A DNA stretch of 64,000 nucleotides from Listeria costaricensis (GCF_900183385.1 NZ_FXUT01000005.1:39044-103043); one strand, 5' to 3'; counted from the stretch's first letter, positions 1 through 8,109 are shown. Numbers and translations: made by a program. The notes: generated from the letters alone by a model not told the origin.

Positions 1-1281
1 AGACTTTGAGCCAGCGATCTGTTGGTTTGCCAATAATGGATGATAGAGAACCGGCATTCGACTTGCTTTTACTGCATCTTCACGAGACAAATGTTCGCCA
101 AAGCGGTCTACCATACCAATGTACCAGCCAACATTTGTACCGAGTTCTTGTCCCATTCCAAAACATAGTTCCGCCAATCCGCACTGTAACGTTTTCTGAA
201 TCCAATCTTTGTCTAAGTACTCCATCTTTTCGCCATGGAGCATTTTGTAAAACAAATACAATTGATCAGCCCGAGGAATGCGCGCAGTCGTTTCTTCTGC
301 TTTCAAGAAACGCCGGACTAGCAAAGCTCGTTCATGCGCTTCGTCTTTTGTACGACCAGTTACGATCGCGACAGCTAGCCAGTTAAAAATGAATTTTTCT
401 TCTTTTTTTAATTTTTCCTGCAGATCTTTTACCATGATTGCAGATATTTCAGCATCATCTTCAATCATGTCACCAGCACGATATTGGGCGTTAATGTCAT
501 CTTTAATGGCTTGTTTTTTGAATGACATACTTGCTTTCGTCGTGGCCTTTTTCTCTCGCTGCGCTTTGACCGTCACTTCAACAGGAAAAGGTAACATCTG
601 CAGGTTATAAAACAGGTCTGCATCTGCCATGTTTTCTAAGAATTCATCTAGAACAGTGAACGCAATATAGCCATCGCCTGCTTCTGCTTCCATTTTCAGC
701 GCTTTCGATTCACGCGGATCGATAATCGTACTGTTAATGGAAGAAACTTTTCGATTGAAGATTTCTTCTTCAATGTCATGCGGTACACCGCGCAAGAATT
801 GGCGTTTATTTAAATAGAACGTTTCTTCCGCAGATGTCGGTCTGCCACCAGCTGTCAAAACAATATTTTCCAGCACACTAATTTCCGATTTACAGCGATC
901 GAAATACGAATCATACAAGGTATTCTCGTACCCCAATGAATCAATCACCACATCTGTAAATGCAGAAAAGGCGCTTTTGATATTGTCTTTTAAACTGTTT
1001 TCCATTGTGAAAAGTTCTTTGCGAAGCTTCACAATTAGTACGTATTTATACCTGCTAATTTCGCCTAATCGGAAATTCAGCATATTTACTGTTTCTTCTG
1101 CATAATATTGTGGCGTCTCACCAATATCATCTGCAAATTCAACAGATAGCTCCTTGAAGCGTTCTTTCAGCTGGAAATCGCGTGGATACATAACAAATTG
1201 AAGGTCTTCATAATCTGTTAGCTCTTCCAAGCGCTTCAGCCAATCTCGTTTGTAGCGATTTTTCTTTTTACTATTTTGCAT
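1..1281 (-). CDS. conE: Conjugation ATPase, VirB4 family (ConE-like), 3' part outside the window
   Basis: The first 427 codons are in the window and are open to the left edge. The protein is basic at its N-terminus (MQNSKKKNRYKRDWLKR) and matches in layout the N-terminal half of VirB4-type ATPases of Gram-positive ICEs (ConE of ICEBs1, Orf16 of Tn916). The reading stops at ...LLANQQIAGSK, so the Walker A motif should lie just beyond the edge. VirB4 ATPases power assembly and work of the mating channel at the membrane. It follows conD by 22 bases. The ATG at 1281 has no clear ribosome binding site; an in-frame GTG at 1320 is possible. Family call rests on order and length, since the ATPase core is not visible. 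Confidence 0.85.
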   Translation of the reverse strand, partial: MQNSKKKNRYKRDWLKRLEELTDYEDLQFVMYPRDFQLKERFKELSVEFADDIGETPQYYAEETVNMLNFRLGEISRYKYVLIVKLRKELFTMENSLKDNIKSAFSAFTDVVIDSLGYENTLYDSYFDRCKSEISVLENIVLTAGGRPTSAEETFYLNKRQFLRGVPHDIEEEIFNRKVSSINSTIIDPRESKALKMEAEAGDGYIAFTVLDEFLENMADADLFYNLQMLPFPVEVTVKAQREKKATTKASMSFKKQAIKDDINAQYRAGDMIEDDAEISAIMVKDLQEKLKKEEKFIFNWLAVAIVTGRTKDEAHERALLVRRFLKAEETTARIPRADQLYLFYKMLHGEKMEYLDKDWIQKTLQCGLAELCFGMGQELGTNVGWYIGMVDRFGEHLSREDAVKASRMPVLYHPLLANQQIAGSKS

Positions 1282-1303
1282 CGAAATTGACGTTGCGGGT
1301 ATA

Positions 1304-1807
1304 TCATAAAACGCGAACACGTCGTCCGTTTTCGTTAACAGTAAGTTGTCCTTTAATGCTTTGATGGGCGTCTTTAGACGCATTTTTCGTCACAACCTTT
1401 CTAGGCGCCGAGAAAGAAACTTTCTCTCTCGGCTTTTGAATTTTTCTATCTTGATAAATTACGTATCTCTTATACTTGTGTTGGTAAAAAAATACAGCCA
1501 TCCGCCATAGATAGCTGTACAACTTTTTGCCTTCTGGCTTTATTTTTTGCAATAAAAAAGCACCTGCAATTGGAATCGCAAGATACAATACAATGAGCAC
1601 GGATAGGCTTGTGATATTGAATCCTGTAAAACAAGAGATAATAATTGTGATCAAGATTTCTAACACAAGTACCACAACCGCATGAATTAAGAAACTTTGA
1701 GGTATTGCAAAAGCAAGGGGTGTTCCTTCTTTAATTTCACGGATATATTTTTCGCTGTTATAAAGTTTCCTGTAATTGAGGACAATTCTTTCGTTTTCTT
1801 CCATCAC
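1304..1807 (-). CDS. conD: Conjugation membrane protein, TcpE/ConD-like
   Basis: 167 residues. Two hydrophobic segments at about 36-60 and 68-88 are followed by a basic C-terminal half, the layout of TcpE-family (ConD of ICEBs1, Orf17 of Tn916) channel proteins. It overlaps the end of the conC-like gene by 4 bases and lies directly before the VirB4 gene, the same order as conC-conD-conE in ICEBs1. The role as a mating-channel part is inferred from this order and topology. Confidence 0.8.
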   Translation of the reverse strand: MMEENERIVLNYRKLYNSEKYIREIKEGTPLAFAIPQSFLIHAVVVLVLEILITIIISCFTGFNITSLSVLIVLYLAIPIAGAFLLQKIKPEGKKLYSYLWRMAVFFYQHKYKRYVIYQDRKIQKPREKVSFSAPRKVVTKNASKDAHQSIKGQLTVNENGRRVRVL

Positions 1808-2058
1808 TTGAACAACCCCATGAAGGCTTCAATCCATCCCATCCAAACGCTTGGGTATTTGATCGCCCATGTGATAATGCCGCCAATCAAAAAAATCATG
1901 ACAACTTTTTTGACTTTAAGCGTCGCAAATTCTTTAATACAAAAACTCGCCGTGATGACCCATGCAATAGCAATTACTGCATCAATCACCCATTTTTCTG
2001 CAGAATCCCAATTTGGGAGACTTGCGGCCAGTACAAACAATTCATTCATTATTTTCAC
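1804..2058 (-). CDS. conC: Small membrane conjugation protein, ConC-like
   Basis: 84 residues with two hydrophobic stretches (about 22-42 and 50-68). Size, topology and position between conB-like and conD-like genes fit ConC of ICEBs1, a small membrane protein of the transfer module. The ribosome binding site GAGGTGAAA lies upstream of the ATG. Its stop overlaps the next start by 4 bases, which suggests translational coupling. Confidence 0.7.
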   Translation of the reverse strand: MKIMNELFVLAASLPNWDSAEKWVIDAVIAIAWVITASFCIKEFATLKVKKVVMIFLIGGIITWAIKYPSVWMGWIEAFMGLFK

Positions 2059-2078
2059 CTCATTTATTTTTATTCTAA

Positions 2079-3020
2079 TTATTTGTGTTCGAGCTTTTCG
2101 ACAAAGTAGTGATTATTAGAATCTGTAATTGTTAGTTCAAAGTTTTCAGTCGTTGTAATATTCGTCGTTGGATCAACAAATTCTACTTCGACAGCAGCCA
2201 AACAATCAGATTTTTGTTTGTATAAATCACATTCAACAATTTTTGAGTATGATAGCAAGCCATTCAAGCTTTCAGGCTCAGCCATCATGTACGCCATGTC
2301 TTCTGTTTTAGAAGAAGCGTACTTTTGAAAGAATTCAGTTACGAATGCTTCCATTTCTTTTTCATCAGACTTATCATAAGCATCTAGTTCAATCGTTCTA
2401 TTTTCGCCTTTAATAGAAGCTTGAGAACTTGCGACTGCAGTTAGATAAGGAAGACTTGCAACTGCATATTTACCGTCTTTTTCAGCTAGTTCAATATGCA
2501 AATCCGCATCCTGTTTTTTTGTAACAGGAATTTCTTTTCCGTTTTGTTGCGTTTTTCCTGCAGACGTAAAATTAACGCGATAAACGACGTTGTAATTGCC
2601 TGCTTTGTTTTTCGTTGCACTTACTAACGCCTTGCTGTTGAGTGTCTGATCACCAGTAGCTGACGTATCAAACGCATTTGAATCTACGTTGTCAGCTAAA
2701 AAGGCTTGAAGCAATTCAAGCCTCCCATCTTGTTTTTCTCGATCTTGTGAGACGTTCATGTATTCATTTATAAACGGATCAGTGTAGTTTTTGATTGACG
2801 CGACATTAATCACATCTTGTTTCACTTCTTGTTTCTGCTGCGTTGTTTCTGTTGCATTATTTGACATTGAAACGAATAGTGACATAAAAGAAGCCATGAG
2901 TGTTAGACATAAAATTGAATAAGTGATAAACACCGTTCGTTTTCTAGTATCTTTCTCATAGCGCAACTTAGTTTTTTCAACCTTTTTCGCATTTTTAATT
3001 TTATCCTTGATACTTACCAT
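2079..3020 (-). CDS. conB: Conjugation channel protein, TcpC/ConB (VirB8-like)
   Basis: 313 residues. A basic cytoplasmic N-terminus (1-28) is followed by one membrane segment (about 29-50) and a large outside domain, as in TcpC of pCW3 and ConB of ICEBs1, which carry two NTF2-like domains related to VirB8. It begins the conB-conC-conD-conE block. ConB-type proteins connect parts of the mating channel outside the membrane. Ribosome binding site AAAGGAG precedes the ATG. The call rests on topology, length and order. Confidence 0.85.
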   Translation of the reverse strand: MVSIKDKIKNAKKVEKTKLRYEKDTRKRTVFITYSILCLTLMASFMSLFVSMSNNATETTQQKQEVKQDVINVASIKNYTDPFINEYMNVSQDREKQDGRLELLQAFLADNVDSNAFDTSATGDQTLNSKALVSATKNKAGNYNVVYRVNFTSAGKTQQNGKEIPVTKKQDADLHIELAEKDGKYAVASLPYLTAVASSQASIKGENRTIELDAYDKSDEKEMEAFVTEFFQKYASSKTEDMAYMMAEPESLNGLLSYSKIVECDLYKQKSDCLAAVEVEFVDPTTNITTTENFELTITDSNNHYFVEKLEHK

Positions 3021-3046
3021 CTTTTTCTCCTTTCTACCTTATTAAA

Positions 3047-3277
3047 TTAATGTTCAGTAAATAGAATTTCTATAACCAAAACGTCCCCTGCGGTTTCTGG
3101 TAAAACTCTAAAACCAACTTCTAAGCCAAACGTAAAACTGTTTGTTATTTTATAGGGCTCTCCGATCACTAAGTCTAATGAAGCAGCCCAAAATAATATT
3201 GTTTCTTCCTCGATTGCCCATTCATCTAAAACTGATTGAAAATCAGCTTTATTGACAATCCTTAATTGTTTATACAT
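3047..3277 (-). CDS. Small acidic protein, ICE family repeat copy 3
   Basis: 76 residues, acidic, not recognised. It is a clear paralogue of the next gene upstream: both start MYK-x-L-x-x-VNK and share a C-terminal part with VLPET-x-x-DVLV. The ribosome binding site GAGG lies ahead of the ATG. Together with 3307-3549 and 3578-3790 it forms a tandem trio of small acidic proteins between ardA and the conjugation block, a place where ICEs often carry anti-defence or regulatory genes. No function is assigned. Confidence 0.75.
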   Translation of the reverse strand: MYKQLRIVNKADFQSVLDEWAIEEETILFWAASLDLVIGEPYKITNSFTFGLEVGFRVLPETAGDVLVIEILFTEH

Positions 3278-3306
3278 TATTATAGTTCCTCACTTCCAGC
3301 ATTTTT

Positions 3307-3549
3307 TTAATCTGGTGTAATCGTAGCAAGCAGCGTTTTAACAACGAGAACGTCCGACGTGGTTTCTGGTAAAACTTCAAAATCTGCTGCTACAGTATAT
3401 CTGTCGCCAGCAGCGTCTGTCCAACCTACATATTTAAAGCGATCGCCTACATCTACATCTAAGGATTCTGCCCATGCTAGAATATCTTCTTCTTCTTTGC
3501 CCCCTAGCCAAAATTCATCTTTATTTACGACCTTCAATCGCTTGTACAT
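3307..3549 (-). CDS. Small acidic protein, ICE family repeat copy 2
   Basis: 80 residues, acidic, paralogue of 3047-3277 (MYKRLKVVNKDEF, DILAWAESLDVDVGD, FEVLPETTSDVLVV). The start at the MYK methionine is chosen by comparison with the sister gene; a longer frame from 3558 adds MLI. Function unknown. Confidence 0.75.
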   Translation of the reverse strand: MYKRLKVVNKDEFWLGGKEEEDILAWAESLDVDVGDRFKYVGWTDAAGDRYTVAADFEVLPETTSDVLVVKTLLATITPD

Positions 3550-3577
3550 TATTAACACTTCACTTTCTGTTTATTAT

Positions 3578-3790
3578 TTACCATGCTTCGCCAAGGCCGA
3601 TGTATCGAACCACAATTACTTCAGGCGTTTTTTCAGCGACTTCATAAAGTACTTCTTGAAAGCAAGGGGATCCCCCTGTAATCACAGCAAAGCGTTCACC
3701 AACTTCTTTTTCACGAGCTATTTCAAAGTCGCGTTCTTCCCTCGGATCTACTTCATACGCTCTTTCATCATCAATAATTTGTATTCGCAT
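3578..3790 (-). CDS. Small acidic protein, ICE family repeat copy 1
   Basis: 70 residues, acidic. It has a good ribosome binding site (GAGGAATTAAA-ATG). The C-terminal part (EVLYEVAEKTPEVIVVRYI) resembles the VLPET...DVLVV part of the next two genes, so it may be a distant member of the same family. Function unknown. Confidence 0.7.
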   Translation of the reverse strand: MRIQIIDDERAYEVDPREERDFEIAREKEVGERFAVITGGSPCFQEVLYEVAEKTPEVIVVRYIGLGEAW

Positions 3791-3810
3791 TTTAATTCCT
3801 CTTTTCTTTT

Positions 3811-4320
3811 TTAATAAGGAACTTCAACATAGAAGCCTTGTTTCACCTTGTGATAATTACCTTCAATAAGCATATCCCTGCCTAATGCTTCATAATCGAA
3901 ATAGGTAGATAATGTGGAATCTACATCACTTAATAATCCGGTAGAATCAATGTATTCATACGCTAAATCTTCACCTGTCGTGCAACTTTCGTGAATAATC
4001 ACATCATCAATTTTTTCCAACGCTTCTTCAATATTGCTGAAAAAGGCGTTATCCATCAGCTCTCCAATAAAGTCAATCGCTGGATGGTTGCTGTTTTCTT
4101 CATAAAGTTCTGCAATATTATTTAATCGCTCTAGCGATTCAAATTGGTCAATTCGAAAAGGCGCTTCATAATCATGAATGGCATATTCTTCATACTGCGA
4201 ATTCAAACCAATTTTTTCAGCAACTTCTTCAAAAGTCGCTGGCAAAGTAAACCAAGCGCCTTGCGATTCACCTTCATTATATTTGCCTAAGTTTGCTATC
4301 CATACTTTAATTTCTTGCAT
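3811..4320 (-). CDS. ardA: ArdA-like antirestriction protein
   Basis: 169 residues, strongly acidic, the usual ArdA length (about 165). It starts IKVWIANLGKYNEG and has the family's WFTLPAT and YAIHDYEAPF motifs, then acidic helices. ArdA is a DNA mimic that blocks type I restriction enzymes and is found at the same place in Tn916 (Orf18). The ATG at 4320 has GAGGTG six bases upstream; the GTG at 4329 has none. It is the only full-length one of three ArdA-family genes in a row and would protect the incoming ICE in a new host. Confidence 0.9.
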   Translation of the reverse strand: MQEIKVWIANLGKYNEGESQGAWFTLPATFEEVAEKIGLNSQYEEYAIHDYEAPFRIDQFESLERLNNIAELYEENSNHPAIDFIGELMDNAFFSNIEEALEKIDDVIIHESCTTGEDLAYEYIDSTGLLSDVDSTLSTYFDYEALGRDMLIEGNYHKVKQGFYVEVPY

Positions 4321-4338
4321 TATTTCCACCTCACTTTT

Positions 4339-4674
4339 TTATTGCATGAGTCCGATTTTATCGATCTCATATAAAACTTGAATTAAGTCTTCATAAAAAC
4401 CACGATCTATCAATTCGTCCAAGCAAGAAAAATAACTTGCGTAAGCTTGTTTTTCAATTGCTAAGTTGGCTATTCTATTCAATTCTTCCATTGAATAGCC
4501 TGAAAGGCTGAACGGCGCTTCGTAATCCCAAACTTCATAGGTGCATTTTTTCGTTGTTCCAAAAGCTTCTGCTAAAACATCATCGCTGGCTGGAAGATCA
4601 ACCCATGCAAACATTGTGTCCCCATCGTCATCTCCAACTGTTAAATTACTTATATACACACTTAGCTGTGCCAT
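4339..4674 (-). CDS. Short ArdA-family protein (N-terminal part only)
   Basis: 111 residues. It starts LSVYISNLT, has WVDLPAS and YEVWDYEAPF, the ArdA N-terminal and central motifs, and stops near the point where full ArdA continues with its C-terminal dimerisation domain. A ribosome binding site GGGGGTG lies before the ATG at 4674. It is a paralogue of both neighbours. Whether it still mimics DNA as a monomer or modifies ArdA is unknown. Confidence 0.8.
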   Translation of the reverse strand: MAQLSVYISNLTVGDDDGDTMFAWVDLPASDDVLAEAFGTTKKCTYEVWDYEAPFSLSGYSMEELNRIANLAIEKQAYASYFSCLDELIDRGFYEDLIQVLYEIDKIGLMQ

Positions 4675-4695
4675 CTCACACCCCCAACTCTTCAT

Positions 4696-5037
4696 TTACA
4701 CTTGATCAACGCCTAAAAAATTTTCCATTTTTTCAATTTCAGTCAGCGCATGAATTAAGTCTTCATAAAAACCTTGAGCTATCGCCTCATCCAAGTATAT
4801 AAAATAGCCCCAATAAGCCTCTTTTTCTCTAGCTAAAGAGGCAATAACATTCATATCTTCTAACGAATAACCCAAAATGTTAAAAGGTGCATTATCGTAA
4901 GCCAATACCACATATTCACATTTTTTAGTTGTGTTAAATATTTCCGCTATTCTTTCTTCCGTGGCTGGTAACTCTACCCATTCATATGAATGTTCGTCAG
5001 CACGATCAAATGAATTATTCCGAAGAAGTATTTCCAA
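4696..5037 (-). CDS. Short ArdA-family protein (N-terminal part only), TTG start
   Basis: 113 residues. WVELPAT, CEYVVLAYDNAPF and the following EDMNVIASLAREKEAYWGYF line up with the short ArdA-like gene downstream (WVDLPAS, CTYEVWDYEAPF, EELNRIANLAIEKQAYASYF). The start is TTG with GGAGGTG nine bases upstream. It also lacks the C-terminal ArdA domain. The two short copies together with ardA look like repeated duplication inside the ICE. Confidence 0.8.
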   Translation of the reverse strand: MEILLRNNSFDRADEHSYEWVELPATEERIAEIFNTTKKCEYVVLAYDNAPFNILGYSLEDMNVIASLAREKEAYWGYFIYLDEAIAQGFYEDLIHALTEIEKMENFLGVDQV

Positions 5038-5043
5038 TTTAGT

Positions 5044-5403
5044 TCACACCTCCAGTAATTTCATATATTGCAAATGACGATAAACACGTTGCAAGACTTG
5101 CCTTGCTGGTTTATCCACACAGTAGACTTTCACCCGTGACATTTTTCCGTGAAATCTCGGTTCATAACTCGCTTTGTAAAAAGTGAATCTAAGGTCAGAT
5201 GCACCTTTTACTCTTCTTCCTTCTACAATTAACATGGTCTGCTTACCTATGTCACGTGTATAGACCAGACGAGAAATACCGACGTTAAAGCCCGCTTCCT
5301 TAAAGAATTGGTCAAGACTTTTAAATTCACGTGTAGATGGTTTCAATTTTTTCCACCACTTTTTCGTAGACCCTGTTAATTGCGTATTGCTGAATCTCTT
5401 CAT
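5044..5403 (-). CDS. Small basic protein of unknown function
   Basis: Up to 119 residues, rich in Lys and Arg, not recognised. It overlaps the upstream gene by up to 77 bases from the ATG at 5403; a TTG at 5346 with GTGGTGG six bases upstream would cut the overlap to about 20 bases and give 100 residues. It ends seven bases before the short ArdA gene, so it is in the same operon. Confidence 0.6.
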   Translation of the reverse strand: MKRFSNTQLTGSTKKWWKKLKPSTREFKSLDQFFKEAGFNVGISRLVYTRDIGKQTMLIVEGRRVKGASDLRFTFYKASYEPRFHGKMSRVKVYCVDKPARQVLQRVYRHLQYMKLLEV

Positions 5404-5656
5404 CGATTTCTTCTGGTTTATTGTAGAAATAATTGTTCAAAAAATATTTTGCTTTTTCTTGCCACTCCGCCGCCTTTTTGTGAAGTTTTATCAACGCCTC
5501 ACGTGCTAACATGATTATTGACAATCGTTCTTCAAAGAGAGAATTGTAAACAAATTCTTGCCATTTTTCCTCCAAAACTTTAAATTGACGCGCAAACGTA
5601 TCTTCAAAAGCTAACCATGCGTATGCGGCCGTCATTTCTGCCTTTACATAATCCAA
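5327..5656 (-). CDS. Small helical protein of unknown function
   Basis: 109 residues, mostly predicted helix, with many aromatic, Glu and Lys residues. It has a ribosome binding site (GGAGGTGGTGAG) before the ATG. Not recognised. It lies between the KOW/SH3-like small gene and the basic protein in the operon downstream of nicK. Confidence 0.65.
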   Translation of the reverse strand: MDYVKAEMTAAYAWLAFEDTFARQFKVLEEKWQEFVYNSLFEERLSIIMLAREALIKLHKKAAEWQEKAKYFLNNYFYNKPEEIDEEIQQYAINRVYEKVVEKIETIYT

Positions 5657-5687
5657 AACTCACCACCTCCATTTTTAAGTTTGTTTT

Positions 5688-5882
5688 TTAAACTCGTCGT
5701 AAACTAGTTGAAGGAATGCCAATTAGTCCATATCCATAGCGCACCCAAACGACTTTACCGCCTTCCATCAGATCCACAACTTCAAAAGTTGTACCAACAG
5801 CAACTTGTGCCGTTCCGCCTTCATCTAAAAACGGTAACTCAATCTCGGTTGTCGCTTCGACAACATCGCCAATTTTCAACAT
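5688..5882 (-). CDS. Small beta-rich protein (SH3-like?)
   Basis: 64 residues, IGDVVEATTEIELPFLDEGG then VAVGTTFEVVDLMEGGKVVWVRYG, the alternating pattern of a small beta barrel (KOW or SH3-like). AGGAGG lies eight bases before the ATG at 5882; ATG 5888 is too close. It is the first gene after nicK. Function unknown. Confidence 0.65.
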   Translation of the reverse strand: MLKIGDVVEATTEIELPFLDEGGTAQVAVGTTFEVVDLMEGGKVVWVRYGYGLIGIPSTSLRRV

Positions 5883-5940
5883 ATTCATCACCTCCTTTCA
5901 GTTTTTCAGACATAAAAAAATAGGCGTTCTTTTTGAACAC

Positions 5941-6930
5941 CTACCAATAAATCAAATCGGCTGTTTCAGCTAGTTTTACCTCTAACATTTTTTCTTGTTT
6001 TTCGGACATTGACGCATTTAAGACCATATCTGAAAGATGACTTGTGCCCATCACCTTGTCCATTTCATATACCATTTTCATTGATGGTGAACAAGACGCT
6101 TCTAACCACCCCTCCGTTTTTTCATAGAATTCTTTTTTAGGCTCTACAGCTAAGCGAAGTTTGCCCACTTTATCGACAAATCTCAACCATTTTGGATTAC
6201 TTTTCGCTTTTTCCCGTACTATTCCAGCTTTTATATTTACAAATCGTATATAGTGATTAATAATGCTTTTAGCAATATACATCAGGTCACCGTGTGCAAG
6301 CAATTCCTGAACAGCTATTGCCGCACGATCATCTTTTAGACGCAATTCATACCTATTCCAGTCACCAATTTCATCCACTGAAACTTTTAATTTTTGTGCC
6401 TGCTCAAAGTTTTTCTCGTAAAAACAGAAGTAAACAGCTGACTTTTTGCTGCCAAAGTAAATCGTCGTCCCCAGGCTTTCGCCTGTTACCATATCAGCAG
6501 ACCCCGTAAAATCAAATTTACGAAACTTTGATATACATTCGCCTTTTTGCATTTTATTGAACAGCGTTCGTATATTCAAATTCTTCATCCGATCGTCAAT
6601 CGCAAGATCAATTCGTGTAAAGTTACCTTTATGCGCTATGCAATCCTGAAAAAAATCAATCCATGTCTTTTTGCGGCATTCTAAAATAGCTTCAAACTCT
6701 CTACACCCTTGACCAGACATCTCGATTAGCACGCCGCGATCATCATGATCAGCAGAAAAGTAAACCTGAATAAAATCCATTATCCACGTTCCTATGTAAC
6801 CATATCGGCCAGACTGTTTTTCGTAAAAATATTCTTCGCGCAAGTGAAGCACTTCTTTCATGATCATTTTTACGTCATGTGTTTTGAATGACACACGAAC
6901 GTAATCGATTTTTGCTTCCAAAACAAACAT
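5941..6930 (-). CDS. nicK: ICE relaxase, Rep_trans/MobT family (NicK-like)
   Basis: About 330 residues, the size of NicK of ICEBs1 and Orf20 of Tn916. It starts KIDYVRVSFKTHD, contains GQGCREFE, FTRIDLAIDD and NRYELRLKDD, typical of the Rep_trans (PF02486) relaxase and rolling-circle initiator family. It would nick one strand at oriT, 80 bases upstream, start transfer, and allow rolling-circle copying of the excised ICE. The start is uncertain: ATG 6930 is used; TTG 6921 has GAGG at nine bases and is possible; GTG 6936 is weak. Confidence 0.92.
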   Translation of the reverse strand: MFVLEAKIDYVRVSFKTHDVKMIMKEVLHLREEYFYEKQSGRYGYIGTWIMDFIQVYFSADHDDRGVLIEMSGQGCREFEAILECRKKTWIDFFQDCIAHKGNFTRIDLAIDDRMKNLNIRTLFNKMQKGECISKFRKFDFTGSADMVTGESLGTTIYFGSKKSAVYFCFYEKNFEQAQKLKVSVDEIGDWNRYELRLKDDRAAIAVQELLAHGDLMYIAKSIINHYIRFVNIKAGIVREKAKSNPKWLRFVDKVGKLRLAVEPKKEFYEKTEGWLEASCSPSMKMVYEMDKVMGTSHLSDMVLNASMSEKQEKMLEVKLAETADLIYW

Positions 6931-7008
6931 CCTCACTTTTTATTTTTTTCTTAGCGTTGTTAAAGCGTTGATACAACGAGCTTCAAGAAGCTTTTCTTTG
7001 GAATTACT

Positions 7009-7032
7009 ACCCCCCTGTTAGCAGGAGGGGGT
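7009..7032. other. oriT: Origin of transfer (oriT) of the ICE
   Basis: A 24-base GC-rich inverted repeat with arms ACCCCCC and GGGGGT around TGTTAGCAGGA. On the minus strand it reads ACCCCCTCC-TGCTAAC-AGGGGGGT, which differs from the oriT of ICEBs1 as I remember it at only about three of 24 positions, and includes the GCTAACAGGGGGGT half exactly. It lies just upstream of the relaxase gene, as in ICEBs1. The nick site itself cannot be placed from sequence alone. Confidence 0.85.
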
Positions 7033-7037
7033 TACAG

Positions 7038-7064
7038 TTGTTTTGCCGCATAGCGGCAAAACAA
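7038..7064. repeat. Perfect inverted repeat next to oriT
   Basis: Two 12-base arms (TTGTTTTGCCGC and its complement) around the loop ATA, five bases from oriT. It may be a relaxase or helper-protein binding site, part of a replication origin, or a transcription stop. The arm core TTTTGCCGC appears again in the structured element at 20103-20216. Confidence 0.75.
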
Positions 7065-7133
7065 AAGAACATTGAGTACGGCTTATCGCTGCCGCTAGCG
7101 ACTGCCGTCGCCAGCGCCGCACTCAATGTTCTT
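7065..7133. other. Long hairpin; candidate single-strand origin (sso) or bidirectional terminator
   Basis: Arms AAGAACATTGAGT and its complement pair over at least 13 bases and continue with one mismatch into a GC-rich inner part. The inner part has TAGCGA (7096-7101), the same as the CS-6 motif of plasmid ssoA origins. It is next to oriT, where ICEs of this family that copy by rolling circle need a start for the second strand. On the plus strand the arm is followed by a T-run, so a terminator is the main alternative. Confidence 0.45.
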
Positions 7134-7163
7134 ATTTTTTAATATTTAATTACTATTTCTTTG

Positions 7164-7574
7164 TTATCTACCTCTAAAAGCACACACACCTAAAACTCCT
7201 AGAAAGCAAACTGCTAGAATTGCTTGGAATATAGGGATACAAATAAATTTAATTATTAGAACGATGGAGATAATGACCATTAAAAATAATAGAACCAATA
7301 GTATAAATTCCCATGGTTCAACATCTCTCCCGAAACGGATACAACGACTCAATAAGTAAAGGAGTACAGCTCCACATATTACCAGCACAAGAGTAAACGC
7401 AAAATACTTAATAGGTTGACCATCATTATAAGCTAATAAAGCAAAAGGGTCTTCTTCGTATCCCTTAGAAAGCAAAACTTTATTTAGCTTGTTTAATAAA
7501 ATCAAAAAGATCGTTGTTATTACTGCATAGATGCCCGTAAGAACATAAGCTCCTACATATCTTATATCCGCCAT
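7164..7574 (-). CDS. Four-segment membrane protein, unknown
   Basis: 136 residues with four hydrophobic segments (about 8-28, 52-74, 84-106, 110-132) and few charges. Not recognised. It lies immediately upstream of the oriT region and 12 bases downstream of another membrane-protein gene, so the two may work together. Confidence 0.65.
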   Translation of the reverse strand: MADIRYVGAYVLTGIYAVITTIFLILLNKLNKVLLSKGYEEDPFALLAYNDGQPIKYFAFTLVLVICGAVLLYLLSRCIRFGRDVEPWEFILLVLLFLMVIISIVLIIKFICIPIFQAILAVCFLGVLGVCAFRGR

Positions 7575-7586
7575 TCTTCCCCATCC

Positions 7587-8048
7587 CTATATTTCATTTT
7601 TCTCTCTACTTATTCTTACTTCTTCAATAATCAATAGTGTTTTTTTAGTGATATAAAGTTCTTTTAAATAAATTATACATACTAAGAACACAGCAACAGC
7701 AAGGAATACAAAAAAAATCATTGCAATCATTATGATAATGCTGGTCTCTTCCCTTGTCCTCACACCATCTGTATAGAAAAGCTGCATACATTTTATCGTA
7801 AAATTATAGAAATATTTCCATCCGCCTGTTAAAGCCGTTAATAATATAGCACCTATTAAAAACGAGAAAATATTCCTGCGATATTCGTATTTAGCTTTTA
7901 GATGAACAAACCGCGAGCTTAACTCTCTTTCAGACAAGGCTTCGAGTTCTTGACATTCGCTCTCATAGCGAGCATATTGCCGCTTTTCTCGTTCTTCAAT
8001 CTTCATAGACAATATCGCTTTTTTTAGCTTTCCAATTCTTTTATTCAT
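7587..8048 (-). CDS. Membrane protein with coiled N-terminus, unknown
   Basis: 153 residues from the ATG at 8048, which has GGAGAG upstream. The first 55 residues are charged and helical, followed by two membrane segments (about 62-80 and 105-130). Not recognised. It pairs with 7164-7574. Confidence 0.65.
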   Translation of the reverse strand: MNKRIGKLKKAILSMKIEEREKRQYARYESECQELEALSERELSSRFVHLKAKYEYRRNIFSFLIGAILLTALTGGWKYFYNFTIKCMQLFYTDGVRTREETSIIIMIAMIFFVFLAVAVFLVCIIYLKELYITKKTLLIIEEVRISREKNEI

Positions 8049-8109
8049 ATCACACTCTCTCCTAATTATTAGCATACCACATAATAATTCTTTGTTTCAA
8101 ACTGAACAA

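Noticed and set aside
7065..7133. Riboswitch upstream of nicK
   Set aside because: The element is a simple long hairpin with no known ligand-binding core; origin or terminator is more likely.
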